A stretch of 64,000 nt of DNA from Calamus simplicifolius. Lineage: Eukaryota; Streptophyta; Magnoliopsida; Arecales; Arecaceae. The stretch covers positions 1 through 64,000 of the forward strand of contig UESW01000051.1 in NCBI GenBank assembly GCA_900491605.1. Reading direction: 5' to 3'. How positions within the stretch are numbered: position 1 is the stretch's first letter; the number at the start of each line of letters is the position of its first letter. The position numbers and the translations under genes are program-made. Under the pieces are notes generated by a model. That model did no database searches, was not told where the DNA came from, and was given only the letters and a program-made list of their open reading frames with translations. Below, piece after piece: positions 34,801 through 44,612 of this stretch.

Positions 34801-36198
34801 GAAATTATTCAGATTCCCAGATCCGAGAACGCCCGCGCCGACCTACTCTCCCGATTGGCGACCGCGGAAACAATGGATGCCGAGCAAAAGTTCCACTTGG
34901 AGACCCTGGAAAGGCCCAGCATCGCGGAAGTCGACCGAATAATGCAAGTTGAGGCCGAACCATCTTGGTTCGACCCTATCCTCAAATATCTCAAAGAAGG
35001 ATCGCTTCCGTTCGACCGAAGAGAGGCTAGAAAGCTGAAGCTACAAGCCATTCATTACGTGTTGATCGACCACCAGCTTTACAAACGATCTTTTTCCATG
35101 CCGCTGCTTAGATGCCTTCGCCCATCTGAAGCAGACTATGCTCTATGCGAGGTACATGAAGGGATTTGCTGCAACCATCTGGGAAGCCGGTCCCTATGCC
35201 ACAAAGTGCTACGACAAGGCTACTATTGGCCGATCATGCAAAAAGACGCGGACGATCTAGTCCAAGCCTGCGACCCCTGCCAGAGGCATTCAAGCATCCA
35301 AAGGCTCCCTTCCGCCAAACTAGTTTCCATATCCTCTGCTTGGCCCTTTGCCAAATGGGTGATGGACATCCTCAGCCCATTCCCTCTTGCCACGGGGCAG
35401 CGGAAATTCCTATTTGTCGCCATCGACTACTTCACCAAATGGGTCGAAGCGGAAGCAGTTGCACAAATTACTGAAGCACGGGCCAGAGATTTCGTTTGGA
35501 AGTCTATCATCTGCCGATTCGGCCTCCCGCATACCATAATCACCGATAACGGCAAGCAGTTTGACAACTCCAAATTTCGCCAGTTCTGTGAGGAGCACGG
35601 AATCAGTCACCACCTTACTTCGGTCGGGCACCCACAAGCCAACGGAGCGGCCGAAGTGACCAATAGAACCCTCCTCCAGGGAATCAAAGCTCGCCTCTCC
35701 AGAGCCCAAGGCAGGTGGGCGGATGAGCTACACCATGTCTTATGGGCCTACCGCACAACCCCAAGAATCCCGACAGGCGAAACCCCATTACGAATGGCTT
35801 TCGGTATAGAGGCCGTTATCCCTATGGAAGTCGGCCTCCCATCATTGCTGGTGGAAAGCTACTCAGAGGAAGCTAGCAACGAACAACTCCGCACCAACCT
35901 CGACCTAATAGAGGAAATCAGAGAGAAGGTCCGGATCAGAATGGCTGCCTATCAACAAAGGGTGGCCCATTACCACGCTTCCAGAGTCAAAGGGAAGACC
36001 TTCCTACCCGGCGACCTTGTCCTCCAAAAGGCCTCTGTTTCCAAACCGCTGGAACAAGGAAAGCTGGCGCCAAACTGGGAGGGCCCGTACCAAGTAATGG
36101 AGATCATCGGACCAGGAACCTATAAGCTACAGGATCTGGATGGGAAATCCATTCCCCGGACGTGGAATTCGGACAATCTCCGAAAATATTATCAATAG
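31849..36198 (+). pseudogene. Tat element pol: zinc knuckle, protease, RT, RNase H, second RNase H, integrase
   Basis: A single frame of 1,450 codons broken only by four stops (33478, 33583, 33820, 34585). In order: Arg-rich gag end and knuckle CRYHREHGHDTEEC; protease ILVDSGSSVNVLYL; RT with WRICIDFTDLNKACPKDSFP, FMDAYSGYNQI and VYVDDMLVKS (catalytic YVDD); RNase H 1 with PIYYVSRLLHDAETRYS and VLTDQPIK; RNase H 2 with LHVDGSSNAHHSSAGLVL, NETEYEALLAGLRI, AFTDSQLVAGHV and ENARADLLSRLA; integrase with CNHLGSRSLCH and CDPCQRH (zinc site), VAIDYFTKWVEAEA, IITDNGKQFDN and HPQANGAAEVTNR (D, D, E), ending PRTWNSDNLRKYYQ. Two of the stops are in contexts where relatives have CGA. Confidence 0.93.
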
Positions 36199-36354
36199 GG
36201 TACGTCCTCTCCAAATTTATTTCCATATGCCTCATTATATCTTCCTGTCGGCACATTTTCCTCAATGCGAATCATTATGCACTACATCACCAAAAATTGC
36301 AAAAAGAAATAGATGCTGCTTATCAATCCTCGACACAACCGAGCTCCTTGTCTG

Positions 36355-37190
36355 GACAGGAATTCTCCGAACCTTGGCAGGGCCAAGTAAAATATTCTCC
36401 GAACCTCGGTTGGGCCGAGCAATAAATTCTCCGAACCTTGGCAGGGCCAAGTAAAATATTCTCCGAACCTTGGCTGGGTCGAGCAACAAATTCTCCGAAC
36501 CTTGGCAGGGCCAAGTAAAATATTCTCCGAACCTCGGCTGGGCCGAGCAACAAATTCTCCGAACCTTGGCAGGGCCAAGTAAAATATTCTCCGAACCTCG
36601 GCTGGGCCGAGCAACAAATTCTCTGAACCTTAGCAGGGCCAAGTAAAATATTCTCTGAACCTCGGCTGGGCCGAGCAACAAATTCTCCGAACCTTGGCAG
36701 GGCCAAGTAAAACATTCTCCGAACCTCGGCTGGGCCGAGCAATAAATTCTCCGAACCTTGGCAGGGCCAAGTAAAACATTCTCCGAACCTCGGCTGGGCC
36801 GAGCAACAAATTCTCTGAACCTTGGCAGGGCCAAGTAAAATATTCTCCGAACCTCGGCTGGGCAGAGCAACAAATTCTCCGAACCTTGGCAGGGCCAAGT
36901 AAAACATTCTCCGAACCTCAGCTGGGCCGAGCAACAAATTCTCCGAACCTTGGCAGGGCCAAGTAAAATATTCTCCGAACCTCGGCTGGGCCGAGCAACA
37001 AATTCTCCAAACCTTGGCAGGGCCAAGTAAAATATTCTCCGAACCTCGGCTGGGCCGAGCAACAAATTCTCCGAACCTTGGCAGGGCCAAGTAAAATATT
37101 CTCCGAACCTCGGCTGGGCCGAGCAATAAATTCACCGAACCTTGGCAGGGCCAAGTAGAACGTTCTCCGAACCCCAGCAAGACTGAGTAA
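36355..37190. repeat. 64-bp tandem array (2 x 32 bp) downstream of pol
   Basis: About 13 copies of a 64-bp unit built of two related 32-bp halves: TTCTCCGAACCTTGGCAGGG, CCAAGTAAAATA and TTCTCCGAACCTCGGCTGGG, CCGAGCAACAAA. Period checked at 36371, 36435 and 36499. Each half holds a short inverted repeat (CTTGGCAGGGCCAAG, CTCGGCTGGGCCGAG). Three apparent 220-285-codon minus-strand frames are repeat artefacts. Confidence 0.93.
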
Positions 37191-37640
37191 AAGTTTCTTC
37201 AGGTTAAGGCGCCGGCTGAAAGCCGAGGTGCGTAGGCCCCGATTAAGGCCGAGGGACTTCCAAATAGCCCCCGAAATTTCTGTCGGTTTAAAACGAAGCA
37301 TGCTAAGCAAAAAACCGTTGACACACAAGAAGGGTCCATCAAGCCCCGCATAATCGGCCAAAAGCCCCGAGCAGAGCCAAGGAATGTCCCCTCTACTACT
37401 AAAATCTTTAGGTAACGCCCCCATAACCCATCGATCAAAGCATCTACTTCGATGCATGAACCAGTGGAACCACGCCGACTCCCTAACTATTACGCGAATG
37501 ACATGATTAAAAGCAGAAGACTCTTGAAAAAGAAAGATTATCTGAACATAGCCTCTTTGTATTAATCCAAAAGGAGGGGAGCACACGAAAAGAGAGGCAA
37601 GAAAAGCGGAAGCACAAAATGAAAATAGCCAAGGCCCTAA
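37191..37640. other. Spacer between array and antisense ORF
   Basis: Contains further partial words of the array (AAGGCCGAGGGACTTC, CGGCCAAAAGCCCCGAGCAG) and short minus-strand frames up to about 79 codons, without a recognised domain. Confidence 0.4.
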
Positions 37641-37641
37641 G

Positions 37642-37944
37642 TCAAGGGTCGGAGTCGCTTCCGAACGCCAGCAGGCCCTCCAAGCGCTCGGTGAGATCAG
37701 CCACCTGCTGGCGTAGCGTTTCGACCTCCTCCCTCTGCCAGTCTATCACCCGGCGCAGGGCCTCCGCCTCCTTGGTCGTGACGTCCATATATTCCTCTAC
37801 GACCCTCACAAGCTGCTGATTACTCGCGAGGGCCGACGCCAGGCCCAGTCCATCGACGGTAACGGAGGTACGCCTCCCCTCCGAGTGAAGCAGGCCGTTG
37901 AGTGAGGTGCGCAGCTCACTAGATGATCGTCCTGGAAAGGCCAT
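37642..37944 (-). CDS. Small antisense coiled-coil protein of the Tat element (unknown function)
   Basis: A 100-codon frame from ATG 37944 (MAFPGRSSSELRTSLN) to the stop at 37642; it remains open upstream to 37995. I prefer ATG 37944 because a TATA box (TATAAATA, 38002-37995) would lie about 55 bases upstream, whereas the first ATG overlaps that box. The first half is Ser/Thr-rich; the second half (LVRVVEEYMDVTTKEAEALR, then QREEVETLRQQVADLTERL) is a heptad-patterned coiled coil. The stop follows an acidic tail GSDSDP. It is the only uninterrupted antisense frame of the element that lies outside a repeat. It resembles the coiled-coil part of the larger antisense gene in style but not in sequence. 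Function unknown. Confidence 0.55.
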   Translation of the reverse strand: MAFPGRSSSELRTSLNGLLHSEGRRTSVTVDGLGLASALASNQQLVRVVEEYMDVTTKEAEALRRVIDWQREEVETLRQQVADLTERLEGLLAFGSDSDP

Positions 37945-37994
37945 TGTTTCAGAACTTAAACCGAGGGATGGCTGAGACCGATACCCCTCGGTCA

Positions 37995-38002
37995 TATTTA
38001 TA
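37995..38002 (-). promoter_or_regulatory. TATA box for the small antisense ORF
   Basis: TATAAATA on the minus strand, about 55 bases before ATG 37944, in GC-rich surroundings where such a word is not expected by composition. Confidence 0.5.
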
Positions 38003-38404
38003 CTCGCTGGACAGGTATCTCAGTCGATCGCGCCATAGCCACCGACCCGTAAGAGCTTGCCATGTGTTGTCATTTCAAAGGCTGCAAAATCCGAGGTACC
38101 ACACCCCATCCAGAGTAAGATCGGTAAGTGTGGACTGACTGATCGGGAATTCACCCGAACAGACTACCTTCCGATCTGCCGCCCCCAGTAATAAATGCAC
38201 ACGGCATTTCCCCAAGCTCCCTTTTCGGGAAGAACAGAGGGAAGAAGTCCGGCATCCGGCCAATAACCTGTCCCCTCGGGAAGAGTAGCGTCACCAAGCA
38301 AAAGTGTGACAATATACTGCTCGTACCGACCTGGCGCCCATCACCAAGCACCGCATAGACATAGCACCATGGCCCACAATGACAACTGAATCGCTCCCTT
38401 GAGC
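38003..38404. other. Spacer upstream of the small antisense ORF
   Basis: Unique-looking sequence of mixed composition that would be the promoter region of the antisense unit. Short frames only. Confidence 0.4.
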
Positions 38405-38990
38405 CCGAATCTCCGAACCTTGGCAGGGCCAAGCCGAATATCTCCAAACCTCGGCTGGGCCGAGCTACAAATTCTCCGAATCTCGGCTAGGCCGAGCTAC
38501 AATATCTCTGAACCTCGGCTGGGCCGAGCTAAAAATTCTCCGAACCTTGGCTGGGCCGAGCTACAAATTCTCTGAATCTCGGCTAGGCCGAGCTACAATA
38601 TCTCCGAACCTCGGTTGGGCCGAGCTAAAAACTCTCCGAACCTCGTCTGGGCCGAGCTACAAGTTCTCCGAATCTCGGCTAGGCCGAGCTACAATATCTC
38701 CGAACCTCGGCTGGGCCGAGCTACAAGTTCTTCGAATCTTGACTAGGCCGAGCTACAATATCTCCGAACCTCGGCTGGGCCGAGCTAAAAATTCTCCGAA
38801 CCTCGGCTGGGCCGAGCTACAAGTTCTCCGAATCTCGGTTGGGCCGAGCGATAATTTCCCCGAACCTTGGCAGGGCCAAGTGAAAAAATCTCCGAACCTT
38901 GGCAAGGCCAAGCCAAAATCTCCGAACCTCGGTCGATCGGGCAACAAGTTCCCTGAACCACTACGGAAAAAAGCACAGATTCCCTGAACT
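38405..38990. repeat. Second 32-bp tandem array
   Basis: About 18 diverged copies of a 32-bp unit: TCTCCGAACCTCGGCTGGGC, CGAGCTACAAAT with variants TCTCCGAATCTCGGCTAGGC, CGAGCTACAATA. It is the same family as the array at 36355-37190 but mostly of the CTCGG...CCGAG type, and ends with degenerate units to about 39060. Confidence 0.9.
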
Positions 38991-39230
38991 TTGGCCAAAC
39001 CGACCCACGATAATTCGAACTCTGATAAGAGCGAGGCACAAAAATTCCAAACTTCGGACCAAAGTAGGGAGTGTGTTTCTCCGAACGGTCCCTAGACCAT
39101 CGCTCATGAACCTCAGTTAGTACGGATAGTGCGGGATCCTCGTCTAAGGACGAGCGAGACGCCTTCGTACCCCACGAACAATAATAACAGCAAACTCGGC
39201 ACAGAAAAGATAGAGATTGAAAAACAAAAC
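38991..39230. other. Degenerate array edge and spacer
   Basis: Traces of the 32-bp unit (TCTCCGAACGGTCC, CATGAACCTCAG) fade into unique sequence. No gene seen. Confidence 0.4.
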
Positions 39231-39231
39231 A

Positions 39232-40001
39232 TCTTTATTGCCAGTCGAGATCGGTTACAAATGCCTCAGAGGCATTACAAGAGCATTGAAATGCATAAAA
39301 TAAAGACGAGTACAAAACTCGGGCAACTGCTCCAAAGCAGACCTAGGCAACTGTGATGCTCCGACGTCCGGATCGACAAATCAGGCAAACCACGAAACGG
39401 TCAGCCTGCCTGGACGGTTGATAAAGCTGACCCTCCACGGCTCCCGCCAAATAAAGAGATTCAGAAGGCGGCACGGCCCATGGATGCTGATTCTGAGGAC
39501 TCGGACGAACCAGCCCGCTCCCCTAGGAGGGGGTGCTGGATCGCAGGCCGCCGCCCGATCGAGAGGCTTGGGGACCATCAGACCCCGGTTGCTCCCATAT
39601 TCTCCGCCCCATGGCAAGGATTCCCCTCAGAGAAGGGACGGAGATCCAGGCCAGCGAAAGAGGGAGAATCTGTGCGTGCTACGGGGGTGTCGATACACTT
39701 CCTATCGTAAGCCCCCCGTAACAGGCCACAAAGGTCACACGGGAAGAGTATATGTGCGCTCCCCGTGTGATCTCTGCGCCCTCTATGTGCGCTCTCCATA
39801 TGATCTCCGGAACTCATCCCCTACAGGCGAGCCGTCCTTCGGCAGCTCCCCCGTCGCCCCAGCTATCCAGTGGCAAGGAGCCTATGAGAGGAAGGCTCGA
39901 TCCTCCCACTCGCAACGGCAGAAAAATAAGCATGGTTGAAGTTATAATGGAAAAGGAACTTTGGGGATAACCAAACATGACCCCTTTCTTCCCTTTTTAT
40001 A
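39232..40001 (-). other. Possible third antisense transcription unit
   Basis: On the minus strand a TATA box TATAAAAA (40001-39994) is followed about 765 bases later by AATAAA (39237-39232). Between them lie only short frames (78-79 codons, for example 39817-39578 and 39617-39381) with no recognised domain. It may be a decayed gene or a non-coding transcript; neither is shown. Confidence 0.3.
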
Positions 40002-40440
40002 GGCAGAAATAAGCCGGGAAAAGCTACCCAAGCTGAAAGTCCCAAGATTCAAACATCTGGTCCGTGCCACCATGTGGCCCCTTAGGATAGACGCGGCGCC
40101 CTACTGCGCGCCAAGCCCACCGCCTGAGTTGTGACGTATACGGAGATCTCCTCCTGATCCCGAATCATGGTCATTAAATGCAGGAGATCGCCCACCAGCA
40201 CTTCAAAAACTGGCAGGCTCAGAATATCGTCCTTCGAAAATAACATCCTCTAATGGTAAGCGGCTGCGTACGCAGCATGATGAGACGACCTGCATGGGAA
40301 AAGAGCATCTTTCGGAAAGCCGCAGAGCAGCTTTATGTTCCCCAGAGCATCGTATCATCAGTTTCGGTGAAATAAAAACCGAATCACCTGCGGAACAGCA
40401 GGGCGTTGGCAGAATAGTAGAAAGCGCGAAGGCCTATTTT
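40002..40440. other. Unassigned Tat internal DNA
   Basis: Mixed-composition sequence without repeats, convincing frames or motifs. Confidence 0.4.
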
Positions 40441-40454
40441 CTGCGTCTGCCCCA

Positions 40455-40890
40455 GCTGACCTATCTTGTTCGTCGGCCCTAGCCGACCTATTTTTGCCCG
40501 TCGGCCCCAGCCAACCTATCTTTGCTTGTCGGCCCCAGCCGGCCCATTTTGTCCATCGGCCCCAGCCGACCTATCTTGTTTATCGGCCCCAGCCGACCTA
40601 TTTTTGCTCGTCGGCCCCAGCCGACCTATCTTTGCTCGTCGGTCCCAGCCGACCTATCTTTGCTTGTCGGCCCCAGCCGACCCATTTTGCCCATCAGCCC
40701 CAGCCGACCTATCTTTGCTCATCGACCCCAGCCGACCTATCTTGCCCGTTGGCCCCAGCTGACCTATTTCGCTTGTCGGCCCCAGCCGACCTATTTTGCT
40801 CGTCGGCCCCAGCCGACCTATCTTGTTTGTCAGCCCCGGCCGACCTATTTCGCTTGTCGGCCCCAGCCGACCTATCTCACCTATCAGCCT
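40455..40890. repeat. 29-bp tandem array
   Basis: About 15 copies of a 29-bp unit, CGTCGGCCCCAGCCGACCTA followed by TTTTTGCTC or TCTTGTT; starts about 40473, 40502 and 40531. The unit holds an inverted repeat GTCGGCCCCAGCCGAC. Three frames are all open (up to 179 codons on the plus strand), an artefact of the repeat. Confidence 0.92.
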
Positions 40891-41117
40891 TAACAGATCT
40901 GTGCTGTCGATCGGTCTACACCGACCGGACCAGACCATTTCCCAATTCGCTGGTCAAGGTTGTCGCCCTGCTTTGGGCCAAGCCAATGCATTCCTTCAAT
41001 CCCGAAATAAAGATGACCCAAGAGTATCAGTGAGCCATAAGTCGCTCACGATTGAGGCGAGACTAGACAACTACGAGGCCACGCAAGAAAAGCACTTAAG
41101 TGGAAATAGAAGATTCT

Positions 41118-41123
41118 TTTATT
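41118..41123 (-). terminator. Polyadenylation signal of the large antisense gene
   Basis: AATAAA on the minus strand, about 48 bases after the stop codon at 41171, a normal distance for a plant gene. Confidence 0.55.
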
Positions 41124-41170
41124 AAGAGACACCAAACAGACTCTTGAAAAACGGAATGCAGGAGTGGCCC

Positions 41171-44100
41171 CTAAGGGTCAGGAACCACATCGGTTCTGGC
41201 CGAGCTCTCGGTTACATCTACAGAAGTGTGACTAGACTCGCCCTTCTCTAATACTTTTGCCCCTTCAGCGGCAGTTTGCGACCATCCCTCAGAAGCTGCG
41301 ACTTCGCTGGGACCCGGGACAGCACCAGGGTCAGTGTCTGAGACGTCGACATATTCGTCCTCTTCTTCCCCTTCAGACTCATCCTCATCAGGAGTTTCGG
41401 CATCCAGAAAAGAGAGATCCCATTCTGGATGCTCGCTGGATATCTTCTCTTTGCATTCCTGCTGCCCAAGTTGGAAGGCGTCAACACCGATAGCATCCTG
41501 CCTCCCCTTGAGTATGGCGAGCTGCATGTTGGCCTCAGCAGCCTATTTCTCAGCCTCTGTGACTTGGGCCCGCAGAATGATATTTTGCTCCTCGAACTCG
41601 CCGGCCTGAGTTTCGAATTCTGAGCTCTTGTTGCGGCTAGACACAAGCTCGCCTTGAAGAGCCCGAACCTCCAACTCCAACTTCGCCATCTAAAAAAGAC
41701 AAAGTAAATCGGCATCACAAGAAACTAGTAGAAAAAGCTAAAAAAGGGGGGGGGGGAGAAATGAGATTGTACCTCCTCTCGTCTGGCCAACCTCTTGGCC
41801 GACTCCTCAGCCTCACTCCTGGCTCTTTTTCTGTCGGCCCCGACCAGCTCGACTCTCTCCTGCAGATTGTTGATCATCGACTGTTTGGCTTCAGCATCCT
41901 CCCGGACTTGGGATAGCTCGTTGTTCACCCGAGCTATCACCCCTTGTTGCCATTTAGCGCCCTCCCTCAAGTGGGCAATTTCATTGTCGCGGCGCTTCAG
42001 TCGCTCTTCCACCTCCTCGAGCATCCTAGTCAAACGCTTCCTCTCGTCGGCAGCTTCCTTCCCCAGCCGACCCATACTCTCGCTATGTTCTCTCTGCATC
42101 GCCTTCACCTCCGCGGAATGTTTCGACTCGATTCTGGCTAGCTCCAAGCACGCGTTGTCATTCTTCGCCAGGAGTTCCTGCAACTCCTCCACCCTACGCT
42201 TTTGCTTGGACACCTCGGCCAGGGCGACCTGGTGTGCCGCCCTTATTCCCTTCAAGCTCCTATCAGTCATATCCATAAGCTCTTCGAACTTCTCAGACAC
42301 TTTCAGTCATGATTGGAGCTCGACATTGTCCCTCCTGGCCTGAATGCTGGCCTCCGTCGCCAAACTCAAACGCCAGCACATCGCTCGAGAAAGAAAAACG
42401 CTCTGCGAGACAAAAGATGAATAAAAACCCACGATGGGGGTCAATCGGGAAACATCTACCGCGCAAAAGAAATAACTTACCCGCGAGGCATAGGCCCGAG
42501 TCATCCTCATCAGGGTCGTATTGTCGATGTCGGGAAGGAGATGAACACTTTCGGCCACGCCTTGCTGACCGAACGCGGCATCTACCAGCTCCAAGTCTGC
42601 AAACTTGTCCGCCGAAGGATCTGCACCTGGATACAAGGCCGACCTCATTAAGGCAGAAAACGCCTCCTCAACACCGGTGCTCGAGCTGCTGGGCTGACCG
42701 TCCCCGCCTGAGGGACCGACCTGGGCAACCTCTGCCTGAGAGGCCCCCAATTTCCCAGCCTCCTCTATCAAGGCCCTGGCTTGGACTTCTTCAGATAATT
42801 CGGCTAGCCCAAGCGCCAGCCTCCCCAAAACCTTTTTCGAAGGAGCTCCCAATGCGGGACTCCCACCTTGCTGCGTCCCCTCCTTCGACGCACCTTTCCC
42901 GGTTACCACCATCTGTGTCTCCGCCACAGGGCCCCCGGGGTCCCGGCCCATCCTACCACTTGCATCTCCTCCACAGGCTCCCCCGAAGCCTCGATCTGAC
43001 CCGCCTCTTAACCCATCGAGGGCGGTCCGACCTCACTACTGCCGGATTCCCCTGCAGAGAGACCAAGAGAGAGCTCTCCCTGAACCTCCCCGGCTGCGGC
43101 TGCCGCCTCTCCCTCTCCTGTTGGAGCCGATGGCGATCCCGCGGGGACAGTAGGCTCCTCAGCAACAACCGCCTCTCCCAAATCCGTCGCTGGTTCCTCC
43201 TTTAGGGGGGACGCGGACGGATGAGCCAATGGAGCCTCATACGAGCTATCCGATATCTCCAACACGAGAGGGCCGGGGGCCATAACCGTTCTTCCCAGAT
43301 CCTCCTTCACCCCCGGTGTTCCTGCCGTAACCGCTCCGGCATCCGGCGGGCTTCTTGCGGAGGTATGGGCCCTTTTCTCGGGCCTGCCACTATCCGCGCC
43401 ACTGTTCTCCCCGGGGCGCTTTCCTCTCTTCCTCTTGGAGAGGCTCATCAAAGCCGACCTCTTGGCTGAAGGAACAAAACATACACGATCAGATCCAAGC
43501 ACATTCATCGAGAAAACATACAGCAAGAAAGGGATAAAAGAAGGGATTCACCTTGCGGATCCAGAGGGCTGAGCCCTGCTGCGAAGAGGGCCCCCTCCGA
43601 TAGCAGGTCGTTAGCCAAAAACACTCAGCCATTGCGAAGGACGTCCAAATCCCTCTCCTCCTGCGCTGACAAAACTGGATGCGTCTCTGCATCCCTTGCA
43701 AAGTTTCCCCATTTCCGAGGGAAGCCGGATCCAATGTTCTCCTCTGCGATAATGAACCGGCTCTTCCATCCCTTGATGGAAGATGGCTTATCCACAATGA
43801 CGTTGAAGGACCTCCGAGGTCCAATGTACGTCCACTCTGATTTTCTCCTAGGTATCAAATGATAGCAGGCGCGAAAAAGGGGGAGAGTAGCGACAATCTA
43901 AATTTGGTGGCACATCGAGATGAATCCGATGATGCTCCACCAGCTGTTCGGGGCCACCATCGCCGGGCAGATGTTGTAGTGGGTCATTATCTACTTCACC
44001 AAAGGATGGAGAGGGAAACGAAAGCCCGCCTTCAAACTGTCTTCATAAATGAAGACCCCGGACTCCAGATCTCGTGAGACCCCATCCTCGGACTCCGGCG

Positions 44101-44200
44101 CCCGCAGAACGACATCTGAGGGCATGCCATACCATTGGTGAATCCTCCCCAAATCCTCATCTACAATCTCCGAAACCACATCATCGGGGCTCATCGCCAT
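41171..44200 (-). pseudogene. Spliced antisense gene of the Tat element (Transposase_28-type domain plus coiled coils)
   Basis: Four exons on the strand opposite to pol: 44200-43552, 43465-42481, 42402-41773 and 41689-41171, joined by introns of 86, 78 and 83 bp with GT-AG borders (GTGAAT...TTCAG, GTAAGT...CGCAG, GTACAA...TTTAG). Phases agree. Exon 1 starts MAMSPDDVVSEIVDEDLG and has ESGVFIYEDSLKAGFRFP with NICPAMVAPNSWWS and GWKSRFIIAEE, the plant 'putative gypsy type transposon' domain (PF04195). Exon 2 is Pro/Ser/Ala-rich with a basic patch SLSKRKRGKRP, a possible nuclear signal. Exons 3 and 4 are long coiled coils ending in an acidic tail. In-frame stops at 43991, about 43899, 43625, 42307 and 41543 and one frame change near 42955 make this copy inactive. 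Function of the family is unknown. Confidence 0.85.
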
Positions 44201-44303
44201 CTCGATTGAGAGAAGAAACACCAGGCGGGATGATGAGAATCGAGGAGGACGAAAGGCCAAACTTTTCAAAAAATAAGATGAGAGGATGCTGCGAACGTGC
44301 ACA

Positions 44304-44315
44304 TATATATATAGT
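44304..44315 (-). promoter_or_regulatory. TATA box of the large antisense gene
   Basis: CTATATATATAT on the minus strand, about 105 bases before ATG 44200. It supports that ATG over the one at 44302, which overlaps the box. Confidence 0.55.
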
Positions 44316-44590
44316 ACGTCTATCGTCTTGCTTCCCCACTAAGGAAGCCGCCTTGAGGAGATAGGGCGTCTCGCCCGAGGCATCCGAAATCGCCTCGACA
44401 AACGCCCGATCGATCAGGATTCACGATGTGGCGTAATCCCAACCGTCACTCTCGGAGAAGCCTTAGCCCCAAAGGCAGTATGGCCCTGTCGCATTAATTA
44501 GGGCATCATTGCATGAGCTGTCTAAACCAAGACGTCCCATCCGGGACGCGCCATTTGGACTTGTACTCCCTATGCCCGAACCTACGCTTC

Positions 44591-44610
44591 GAACTAGGGA
44601 GTGGAGGGCA
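44591..44610 (+). promoter_or_regulatory. Tat element polypurine tract
   Basis: GAACTAGGGAGTGGAGGGCA stands just before the 3' LTR, separated by TG, at the place where plus-strand synthesis is primed. Confidence 0.7.
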
Positions 44611-44612
44611 TG

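Noticed and set aside
36262..37586. Minus-strand frames of 222-285 codons with RPSRGSENILLGPAK-type repeats
   Set aside because: Translations of the 64-bp array; present in all phases.
40466..41033. Plus-strand frames of 98-179 codons rich in Pro, Ala and Arg
   Set aside because: Translations of the 29-bp array.
42309..43205. 298-codon plus-strand frame, rich in Pro, Ser and Arg
   Set aside because: It is the complement of the low-complexity exon 2 of the antisense gene, has no domain and crosses its splice sites.
43008..43526. 172-codon minus frame starting at ATG 43526 as a separate gene
   Set aside because: Its first 20 codons read through an intron with good splice borders; the rest is exon 2 of the larger antisense gene.
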